64,000 nucleotides of DNA, taken from contig CM075184.1 in the NCBI GenBank assembly GCA_037577475.1, positions 27,214,094-27,278,093 of the forward strand, written 5' to 3'. A model generated the notes under the pieces. That model ran no database searches and was not told the origin of the DNA. It saw only the letters and a list, made by a program, of their open reading frames with translations. Below, in pieces: positions 41,901-53,900 of the stretch (positions within the stretch are counted from its first letter, which is position 1; every line of letters starts with the position of its first letter). The position numbers and the translations under genes are program-made. This stretch comes from Chaunax sp. Z400 (taxonomy: Eukaryota > Chordata > Actinopteri > Lophiiformes > Chaunacidae).

Positions 41901-44900
41901 TTAATAATACTTTTAGCACATAGAAATGTCAGTTATATAAATTGATGATTTATAGAGACTATAGACATGATGTGGGTGAATCGTTGAGGACTCCATCGTC
42001 ATATACCTATAAATTCTTCAAGCTCAAATCTCTGTTTCTAATTTAACTTTTTTTTTATGATATGGAAGGTGCTCTCTGCAGCCACCATTGTTGCAAAGCA
42101 CACTTCGGCATTATGCAACGCCTGCCGTCTGGCTTCCTCCAAGACAACCAACCCAGTTGCCAAGAGGCACTTTGTCCAGTCTGCTAAGGAGGTGGCCAAC
42201 AGCACCGCCAACTTGGTCAAAACCATCAAGGTAGGATTTCTTTCACTTACTTGTCTTGTATTGTGAAGGTCGGCTCTGTTGTAGAATTGTCACACCACAG
42301 TATATATACATATATATATATTTAGATATATATGGATTTTGCTTTGACTATGTCCTTTGTGATTTATGTGGGATCATTTTGATGATTTTTTTGTTGAGTT
42401 AATTCTGAAACACTTGTCATTCATTTCCACCAATCTGTGTTGTTATCAAACATCTGTCAGTGATTTGTTTCATTCTTGACTCTTGGATTAGTCAAATTAA
42501 CTTCGGTGGTATTCGGGTTTAATCAGAGTTCATATCCACATTCCGTCTCTCCCTTTTTAGGCCTTAGATGGAGATTTCTCAGACGAGAACAGGAACAGGT
42601 GTCGAGTTGCCACGGCTCCGCTAATCGAGGCTGTAGAAAACCTGACGACGTTTGCCTCCAACCCAGAGTTTGCCAGCATCCCAGCTCAAATCAGCAATGA
42701 GGTACGTCCATGTGAACATAAGTGTTTGTAGTAGTCATGGACAGATGCGTTATAGAAGTATATATAAGCTGAAAACAGGATGTTATAATCTATACATAAT
42801 TTATATATGCTTGCTTCATTCGTTTTTCTGTAGGGCTCTGCAGCACAGGAGCCTATTCTCCACTCAGCATACTCCATGCTCGACAGCTCCACCCACCTGC
42901 TCAAGACTGCACGCTCATTGGTTATCAACCCCAAAGACCCACCCACCTGGTCTGTTCTGGCTGGTCACTCCCGCACTGTGTCCGATTCCATCAAGAGTCT
43001 CATCACAGCCATCCGGTTAGTGAGCAAATCAAAGTTCAGACTTGTATGAAATAGATTTGCATTTTTTTTTGGAGATTTGCTTACTTGCTTTTTTGAGCTA
43101 CATCTAAAAAAATCTAAATCAGAAATGGTCATTTAGCTTTTGCATGTGATCTTAATCTCAACAAAACTGATGGCCATGAGCAGCTAATTTTCAGTGTATT
43201 AATGTATGTTGTATGTTAGCATTTGCAGGCATCCATCATAGCATCTTGTAAAATTCTGCCTTTAACATGGTCTTTTTGGACCGCAAGATTTCGTCCTGGG
43301 AGTTTGCTCTAGGCCTTTAATACTGTTCAGTGATGCATTGCGGTGCCTAAGAACACAAATGGGAATTTTACAAGCAGTGGAGAGTTTTTTTCTGTAGTTA
43401 TGCTTTCATTGTGCTGACATGCCTAGAAATGGATGTTTAACTTGTTCTGTCCGTGTAACCAGTGATCTAGACTCTTCACAGGAGTCAAAGCTAATTTGGC
43501 TGTCCAGTTTGATTTGACTGTCAGTGAGACCCTATGTACAGCCCACGTTTAAGCATATGTGTCCTGAGCAGCAGTGAGAGTCGAACCAGTGGAAAAGATG
43601 TTAAAGAGACATCTTGGAATCTGTCTGTTTTAGTTAGATAATTTGTTAAGTTAGCATCAGAGCTTCCTTTCTCTCTTCCTGTCTCATGAAACGTCCCTTT
43701 TTTTCTGTCCTCGGGGCTTTCTCTGTCCTCTGTCACGTCGCCCGTTCAACTTAACTCTCATTTCTGTTTCTCTTCTTTTCCTGTTCCCATTTATTCTCAG
43801 GGACAAGGCCCCAGGCCAGCGGGAGTGTGACTCGTCCATTGATAACATCAACAAATGTATCCGTGACATTGAGCAGGCCTCTCTGGCAGCAGTCAGCCAG
43901 AACTTACCCAGCAGGGACGACATCTCTCTGGAGGTAAGCAACCATCAGAAAACAAGTCGACATTTTCCCCAGACATCAACCTGTATTGTTCTCTGCTTGC
44001 CTTTTTTTCCTTGTCTGGTTGTTTGTTCACTTTTTTCTTTTTCTATTCTTCTGTCAGTTTTTTTTCTTTCTCTGATAAATTACTGAGCTATTATTGGTGA
44101 TTTTAATTAAAAGTTTGTGCATTCTAGGTAACAAACAGGCATTTAATGCCAACTTTCTGCAAACCAATATTTTGTTAATCCCTCTAGTAGCAGACCTGCA
44201 GTAAAATGTGAACCCAACTGAATCCTTATGCCTGTTACTGTACCTGCGTTCAATTACATTTACTCACATATAGTACGAATTTGAGGTACTTATGCTTTAG
44301 TTTTTCCATTTTCTGCTACTTTATTCCACTCCACCACATTTTAGTGCCAATTGTGCTTTTTACTCCACTAAATTTATTTAATAAGACTGCATGTTCCATC
44401 GGAGCCAAATTATTAAAAAAGAAAAACATTTATCAGTAATTGGATGAAAAAAACCCCACTGATTCCGATAAGCAAAACAATGCTTAATATTGGATCTGAT
44501 AATCTACCCCTAGTATACAGTATATGAATATATATAGATATATGTATAATTAATTTTTGCTTTTGATACCTAAGTTCTTTTAATAACAGCTATTTTCTCA
44601 AGCGCTATTCAGATACTTGACTTTAATTTTTACAAAAGTCCAATTTTAGAGCAATATTCTAGCTTTCACTGAACTATGAGTTTGTTCAACACTGACTGAG
44701 ATTGGTGTATTTAATGCAGAACTGGTCACAGACCAGTCTTTGGCACAAGTGTTGCTGAATCTTGAAGAGTTTAAGCTCACATATTAGAAGCTAAAGTAGA
44801 CAAAGGGACAAAGATTTCCTTCTTAAGTTCTCTGCCTTGTGCTTTTTAGCAGGCTTCAACTGACTCATTGAATGTCCCTATGCCTCCCATAAAAAGCAAG

Positions 44901-47900
44901 ACAAAAACTAATTTTTTTTAAAATTTCCTCTCTTCAGGCACTACAAGAGCAGCTGACGTCCACTGTGCAGGAAATTGGGCACTTAATTGATCCTGTTTCC
45001 ACCGCTGCCAGAGGCGAAGCTTCCCAATTAGGACACAAGGTATATAGGCCAGGGAGTTAATTACTTTAGTTAAATACTGCAACTGTGGAGCAACAGAGTA
45101 ATATTTTTTATAATTGGTAGCACTGTTACATGTTTCCACTTGTTCTGAGTGGGCCATCTGGACAAAATTAGCATTGTGATAATTATCACAGCAGAATCAC
45201 TCTCATCCTTCCTCTCCATTTTAAAATATAGCATTTAGTGTAATTGAGAAATTGAGGAAGTCTCACAGAACTCATTAAAACCCTGAAACTCTTTCCTCAG
45301 GTGACCCAGTTGGCGGGTTACTTTGAACCGCTGATCATGGCCTCTGTGGGGGTGGCATCCAAGCTGAAGGACCACCAGCAGCAGATGACTTTCCTGGACC
45401 AAACTAAGACCCTGGCTGAGTCTGCGCTGCAGATGCTCTATGCTGCTAAGGAGGGAGGAGGAAACCCAAAGGTTATTTAAAAAAAAAAAAAAAAAATCTC
45501 TCTCATAGTTTGCTGCTCCACCACTGGAAGCATTATCAGGGCCGGCTTATTCAACATGTGCTTGTGTCTCTATGTCACACAGGCGTGCCATACCCATGAT
45601 GCCATAGCAGAGGCAGCCCAGCTCATGAGGGAGGCAGTTGATGATATTATGGTGACTCTGAATGAGGCTGCCAGTGAAGTGGGAATGGTGGGAGGAATGG
45701 TGGAGTCCATTGCAGAGGCCATGGCCAAGGTGAGTGCTGCTGAGTAACATGGCTGTTAGATTTACATTTGCCTGGATGTCAATATCGTGATTAGTGATTG
45801 GTCACATCAGTTCACACACTCACACACACACACACACTTTAGCAAGACTGAAGAGCAACTAAAGACCATCATCTCCTTAACTTCCTCCACCAGTCATTCA
45901 GGAGCAATGAATGAAGCAGAAAAGCTGAGGCATCCTTTTACGTTATCAGAGGGGCCCCTCCTGTGTATTCAGAGCCTCCTTTATTTCATCCCAGGTTTAT
46001 ACCCCTGAAAGATTTACAGAAGGAGGCATCAAGGAATAATCTTGCCCTAATCTCAAAGGTTGTCTTTAGCTGCAGAGGAGCAGCTGTTCTGGACTCATAC
46101 TCAACATGAACTGGCAGCTCTGCTATGTCTGCTACAGGACAATATGGCTACAAATCTGATACTGATTTTCTACTTTAATCATAAGGTGACCAAATTTCTA
46201 ATAAAGATTTCATTTTTTCCTTCTTTTTTTCTTTAATTGTGATTTACTGTTCTTTTGTGTGACATCTTGATTTAAACCTCAGGGCCTCCAAGGTACAATA
46301 AAAAAGACACTGAGAGGCATTTTGGTATAAATCACAAGCCAGAGAAGCAGAGGAATATTGACTGTCAACACAGCCACTTTATGCCAGTGTTAGTCCTGCA
46401 GACCATCATTCCAATTAAAAGACAAACTATTGGCAAACACATAAGGTGTAAAGGAAGAAAAAGCATTTTATCCCAACCACAGACAGAATAGCATCAACTA
46501 ATTACATCCCTCCTCACCTCCCTGATAGAGGGGGAGAAAGTGCTTCAGGTCACTAGAAGACCAGCAGCATCTCTGGTGCAACTTTCTGTAGCTCGTCATG
46601 AATAATTCCTGAAAGTGGTTCAGTTTGGGACTGCATGCTGAGCAAGTGTGTGTGTGTGTTTTTCCTGTGTGTCACTCAGCAATTGCTCTTCAGTAGTTGA
46701 TTAAAAGGAGATAATCCTCTTAGATAATCCATCGACATAATGGTCACTCTCTGCCGGGGTTTCAGCTGAGGGTGATTTAAAGGCTTTTCTGCTGAACTTT
46801 CAGTCACTTAGTCAAGACGGCATATTCAAAGGTGTTATTTCACTCAGCGAGCATCATGCACTTGTCAGATTCATTCACACCAATGCGTTCTCCCCGCTCT
46901 CGTCTCCGCAGCTTTGACATGACCCTCAGATGTGTTTAATTTAGCAGAATGCTAGAAGCATAATAAATGCTCTGCAAGCTGGTGATTGAATATGTTTTAG
47001 TGAATGCTATTTTCAAGCTGTAATAAGAGGATTTTGTGGATGATTAATAATGAGTGTTTGAATATGAAATTGCATTAACATTGGTTTACGGATGAACTGA
47101 TGCCTGTGCACCTGGCAGAATTAATATAATTGAAGGGTAGATTAGATTTAAGACGTACTGTAGCTGCAATTAAAGAGCCGAATGGTTGATTGTCATCATG
47201 TTTGAAGATGTTCACAGTTTTTATTATGAAAGACGAGCCAATCAGACTCATGAAAATTGCAGTGGTGTTTGTGTGTGTCTTCCTCAGCTGGATGAAGGTA
47301 CGCCGCCTGAACCCGAGGGCTCATTTGTGGATTACCAGACCAGTATGGTGAAACACTCTAAGGCTATCGCTGTCACTGCTCAGGAAATGGTAAACCTTCA
47401 AAATAAAAGTTTACATTGCTAAACTATTGTTGAAATGTGATAATGACTTGTGAATTATCATTTATAGATTAAAAAACTTTAAAAATGTAATGTTATAATT
47501 AATTAATAAAGCACATTATTATTGTGCTCTACTTTATGAAATAATTAATAACAAGGAGCCCAAAAATAATGAATTGGAGTAAATGTATGTGCTTTAGTTT
47601 GGACTCAGTCAGTGTGTTTATCCATCAGATGACCAAATCAGTGACGTGTCCAGACGAGCTGGGAGCCCTGGCGTCTCAGGTGACCGGGGACTACAGCCAG
47701 CTGGCCGTTCAGGGACGACTGGCTGCTCACACGGCTGAGCCAGAAGAGGTGAGGAAGGCATAGGATTAACTCAAAGACAGACGGTGGCACATTTATCTTT
47801 TTAACACTCATGGCTGCAGGCATGTGAAAAATGGTCAGGGAATGTGTCATAGGTGAGATGAGACACATTATATGTATAAACATTTACAGTGCATGGTTTT

Positions 47901-50900
47901 TTTTTGTATCTGAACTGTTTATTACTCTGCAAGTCGATTTTATAAACTAATATTTTATATTTTTTACCAACAATAATTAATCAGGGTTGCTTTTTTTGAG
48001 TATTTAGCTAAAGTGAGATGCCATAAGCTTAATTATGAATATGTTCATGCACGCTTAATCATGTGGCTATATTTTGACTCAATTCACTCTTTGGATTTAA
48101 TGATGTATCTCACACATGTCGCAGGAGAAAGGGCTTTTGTTAGATTTAACGATAAATCCTGACTTTACCACCTAAGAAAATACTTACAACTTTATAATAT
48201 TTGACATAACTAATCACATACAGGGTACATACACAGGTTTATTCACCAATGAAAGTCAAAGACCGTTTGTTTCCAATATAAAAATGACAGTTTTGATTAA
48301 ATGTTCACAAGTTTCAAGAACCAAAAATGAGCAAAACAACAGAAGAACTTACCCGATGCCAGACAGTACATGAACACACGCACACACACACGCATCTACA
48401 CAACCACACTCCCTCAATTAAATATATACATGAGCATTCACACAGTCATTAACACACACTACATAACTAAAGCTAGACTTATTTTATTCTGTACTGTATT
48501 CTGGGTTTATTCAAAACAAATATTATTTTACACCCTAGGTTCATTAATTAATCCATGATTCATACGTGTCCTTGTCACTTGGTTCATGCCAGGTCAGTTT
48601 GTGTTTGACTGGTTACATTATTCATGCCTGTCTCAGGGATTTTTAATACACCCACAGACTCATTAAGAGAGCCAATCCGCACCGTACTACCCACATATGA
48701 TATATGCATAATATCAGCCACCCAGACCGAGTCGACTCTCAAACTACCAGAATAATGCATTATAGTAACACAGTTTGTTAGGACAGAAAACCATTATCTA
48801 TGACCAACCTGTCTCATCACAAATGACTCATATGAAGCTACTTACCAATAATGTTTCCATCGAGCTGAATCAGGGCTTAGGTGCCTAAGCAACATTTGCT
48901 TTATTTAGATTTTAACCATAGGACGTTTCATCTGCTGCTGTTTTGGCAAAACAATTATTTGGGCAGCATAAGAACATGAGACAGAGGCTGAAAGTGTGAG
49001 TCACCAGTGTGAGAGTTGGAAACCCTGGAATAATAGTTCAGTACATTTGTGCTGTATGTTCTCTGTCCAGATTGGTTTCCAGATTAAGACTCGTGTGCAG
49101 GAGCTCGGTCACGGCTGCATCTTCCTCGTCCAGAAGGCTGGAGCTCTGCAGATAACACCCTCTGACAGCTACACCAAGCGAGAGCTCATTGAATGTGCCC
49201 GGGCTGTCACAGAGAAGGTATTATGTTCTGTACAACTCTTCAGTTATAACCATTTTAATTTTGTTAGTGCTTGAAATCAAAGGTGTAACATTTCCTTTGT
49301 GTCCTGTTTCAATCTCCTAAATTAAAATTTCCTCAGCTATTAATAATTGATATTAATGAATCCAAGTATCAATAGTCTGGAGGCATCAGTTAATCAGTTT
49401 CTAATGACCATTAGGCATCTGTGAGGAAAGCAAATGGAGTTTAAACAATTTATGTCCTCCTTTTTAATGAGTGATGTGCAACAACATCAATGTCACTTTT
49501 TTTTCCCCCAGCAAATTTTTGTAAACTCTTGCAGATTGTGTTTGGGCTTCTCAGTCGAAGCCATTATTGATTATGTACAAAGTAGAGGCATATCACAATC
49601 GATCCCAAAATGGAAGTGTTCGTTAGTATCTATTGCAGTGTGTTACTTTTTTCTACTCTGTTTTAACCAGTAAAGGTGTGTTAAGCTCCTCTCCAACTGT
49701 AACATAAACAAAACATAGCAAAGCTACTTTATATAAAAAAAACTAATTCAAAATATATATTTGTGGTGTCCTTACTTAACATAATAAATAGAATACACTA
49801 ATCCAGTTGCTTTTCAAACAGTTAGGCCATCTGCCTAAGGTCAAGATATCTGCCCATCCTCACCTGTATGATAACAGGGTGTGATGTCTATCATCTTGAT
49901 ATGTGTCCTCAGGTGTCCTTGGTTCTCTCAGCCCTCCAGGCAGGCAACAAGGGAACTCAGGCCTGCATCACAGCAGCCAGCGCAGTGTCTGGCATCATCG
50001 CCGATCTGGACACCACCATCATGTTCGCCTCCGCTGGTACACTCAATGCAGAGAATGACGAGTCCTTTGCTGACCACAGGTTAGAGATAGAAATGTACCG
50101 GCTTGTGTGCCTATATACACATTCTTAGTGTGTGAGACATTGGCTAAGTCTGCAAGAGATGTGACTGAGGTCTAAAGTCTGCCCTCCGGTTATATCTTGT
50201 CTGAACCTGACAGAATGACATAGTAGCTGGTGAACAGGGGGCAGGAAATCTTTTAAGTTAGAAACTACAAATTACCCTCAGGGCTTGAAAGACGGAGGAA
50301 GTGCCACGCCTTCCAGTTCTTGCGCCCAGACTAAAGGCTGCACTCTAAGGCAAGAAAAAGCAGCAAAAGAGCTTGGAAGTACGAAATTAATTTGGTTATA
50401 TTTGATGAAATCCGACGACGTTGCACAAATGACCAGCAAACATGTTCATAACCTGTTTTGACTTGGTAAACTTGTTTGGCCTGGTTATTTTAAAATGACT
50501 GTAATTTTAAAGGGATACATATCTAATGATATAAGACCAGACATGACATATTACATGCCGACCAAACATGATTAACCTAAATCCTTGCAGATAATTGTTA
50601 GTGAACTGCTGTACTGTATATCACTGAAGGACCATGAAAGCACAAATGTAGAGAAGCCCAGAAAAGGAGTGGAATAATTTTTTAGCTTCCAATGCGTCCA
50701 ACACATTCATAATTTGTTTCTGCTGCAGGGAGGTGTCTCGATCACTAAAAGAAAGTCCAACCCTTTTGTTTTCCTCTCTCTTCCTCCTCCTCCTGCCTCC
50801 TCATCGTCTCTCTCAGGGAAAGCATTTTGAAGACAGCCAAAGCTTTGGTTGAAGACACAAAGATGCTGGTGTCTGGAGCTGCTTCCGGTCAGGACAAGCT

Positions 50901-53900
50901 GTCTCATGCGGCCCACTCTTCTGCCAAAACCATTACCCAGCTCACAGATGTGGTCAAACTGGGAGCTGCCAGCATTGGCTGTGATGACCCTGAGACACAG
51001 GTTAGCTTGTTTTGTTTTTCTCCCCTTATTTTTCCATTCTCCGGAAGAATGAGATGAGAATCTAAAACCACCTTTGAGAGTTTGATCTCTTTCTGAGGTG
51101 GAGTTGTGATAAGTTGGTGTCTAAATCTGCATCCTATTCTCTAGGTGGTTCTGATAAATGCTGTCAAAGATGTAGCCAAGGCACTGGCTGAGCTCATTAG
51201 TGCCACCAAGTGTGCAGCTGGGAAGGCAGCAGATGATCCATCTATGTACCAGCTGAAGGGTGCTGCCAAGGTGAGGGGATGAAGGGATCTGCAGGTCCTG
51301 GATCAGTCATCTAATCGACAGGTGGCCAGCGGGCTTGAATACAGTTAAATATGGGGTCAATCATTTTCACATTTAGAAATCTGAAAAACCTGAATCAAAT
51401 TTTACTCTCAATTCTTTTCTTTTTTTAATAAAAAATTGAAAAAGTTCTGCTTGTTTATTTTCTTGAGGCAACAATTTCTGGTGTTTCTTTCCAATGTTAA
51501 TTATTTTCCCTTGCAAATAAAATTTTAAAAAGTCATTTTTTTAAAAACTCCTTACTCTTCATTATTTAAAATACTTTCACTGTCCTCACAAGACTGTATG
51601 TATGCATTGCAGACATCCTCCTCTTCCTCAGGAAGTGTTATCAGTCAGTTACAGCACCCCTGCTGTCACCATGAAATCTGTTCACATGAATTAAACTGAA
51701 GTTGGTGTCTCAGTGGTGCAAATAGCCAGGAAATGTATGTTCTGGATAAAAGGGAACGGGGATATTTTTACCTGAAATTAATCAGCTGAATCCTTGGCGT
51801 CAACACACCGCTGACTGCTCATTATCACCTCAGTCTGTGAAGTTTTTCTTATGTTAAATGACAGTGTCAAAGTCTGCAGCAGCTCAGTGTGTCACAGTCT
51901 TTCAGGTGATAACAGCAGGCCTCACGTGCAATTTTAGTATCTGGAAGAAAAAAAACAACTCTCTATAACCATTTGAGGGATTTTAGCCTCAGGGCGGAGG
52001 ACTTTCCTGCATGGATGCTGTGTGCCCCCTGTCTTTGAGTTTGATGCAGTACACCTGCATAGTCCTGTGTGATTGACTCAGAATATATGAAAAACGTGCA
52101 AGACAATAAGAGGGGCAGCCACTCCTTCATTCCTGTGAAATGTTGATTTAGTCAAACAATAATTCATTCTTTTCTTCCTCTGTCAGGTGATGGTGACCAA
52201 CGTGACATCCCTGCTGAAGACAGTTAAGGCTGTAGAGGATGAGGCTACTCGGGGCACCAGAGCGCTGGAGGCCACAATCGAGTGCATCAAACAGGAACTG
52301 TCGGTGAGCGCGGGTGGAGGGCTGGAGCATGGATGGATGTTGGACAACACTAATGCCCTGCTACAAAGGGTTACATGACTGATAGTGAATGACAGCTTAG
52401 ATGACTAAATAATAAATAAATGTTAAATAAACGTTTACCCTTGTCCGGATGACACCCACCCTCTTTGTCTTCCCCAGCTGTTTCAAGCCAAGGATGCTCC
52501 CAAAAAGACGACCACGCCCGAGGAGTTCATTCGCATGACAAAGGGCATAACCATTGCAACTGCTAAAGCAGTGGCTGCAGGGAACTCTGCCCGGCAGGAA
52601 GACATCATCCACACAGCCAACCTTAGCCGCAAGGCTATTTCAGACATGCTAACCACCTGCAAGGTTCATTCATGATCAAACACACTAATGAATATTGAAT
52701 GTTTTATATTTATACAACTAATAAAGGAAAGTTTAATATTGGTCTCGAATCTGGAGCGTCTGTTTTTCTGTCTTGCAGCAAGCGGCCTACCATCCAGAGG
52801 TCAGTGAGGAGGTGAGGAACAGAGCGCTGACGTTTGGATCAGAGTGTACAACTGGATACATCGATCTGCTGGAACAAGTCCTGTTGGTAGGTTAAACACT
52901 GTCAGTGTAATACTCAGAGTGAGAGAAGGACTGCTTGTCATTTTTGTTGGTCTTAGTTAGCATTCACAAGTAAGATGATGATTGGCCACTCCGTTTGTCC
53001 GGTTGGAGTCAAGTGTAATTCTGAAAGATTTATAGAATAATACAAAATAATTTAATTTGGCTGTCCCTCCCCAACTTTTATTTATTTTTGCAGGGCCTTT
53101 TTCTTTTGAAATCACGTCCTCATTTTTGGAGCACACCGTGTTTCTTTTCTCATGTCTTTTAAAGCAGAACAGTGTTTAATATTTGTGTATATGTTTGTGT
53201 GTGTGTGTGTGTGTAGGTCCTGCAGAGGCCCACTGGAGAGCAGAAGCAGCAGCTGGCAGCTTGCTCCAAACGAGTGGCTGGAGCTGTCACAGAGCTCATC
53301 CAGAGTGCTGAGGCCATGAAAGGTATGATTTACAGTCTTATATGGGGTGAACTCGAATGATATCTTTTATCAATCTGCTAATGAAGCCTTCCATAAAATA
53401 TGTCATTGTTTATCACCCCCAGTAGGAGGTGACTCCATCTATAACAATACATTTTAACTGCCTAAATAACTGCAGAACTGATCCTTTAAACAAGCGTTTG
53501 ATAATATACCTGTCCTCCCTTTTTTGCAACAGATGGAGGTAAGTTAGTATATTTTTCTGTGCTGTAACTTATTTCACCTTCTGTGAGCCGTTCAACATGT
53601 TCTCTCTTGAGCTCTAACATGGACTCATTTAATCTCATTTTCAAGTCCAGCTGCTCGCAGGCTTCTCAAGTGTAGAGTCAGCTTCTTCCATCATGCTTTG
53701 TTTTATGTGCCATCTTTAAATAAATCACTCCATCTTCGTTGCAGTGAATGTCACTTTGTGGCCTCCATCAGCTATGCATGGGATGCAGTGTTTTTTTTAT
53801 TGTTTTTTTTTTCCCTGTGTGGTCACAGTGTTGTTGTGGGGCATGATCTTTTTTAAACATAATCTGTGAACTATTTTTTGGTATCTTTTTTTCAGTTTTA

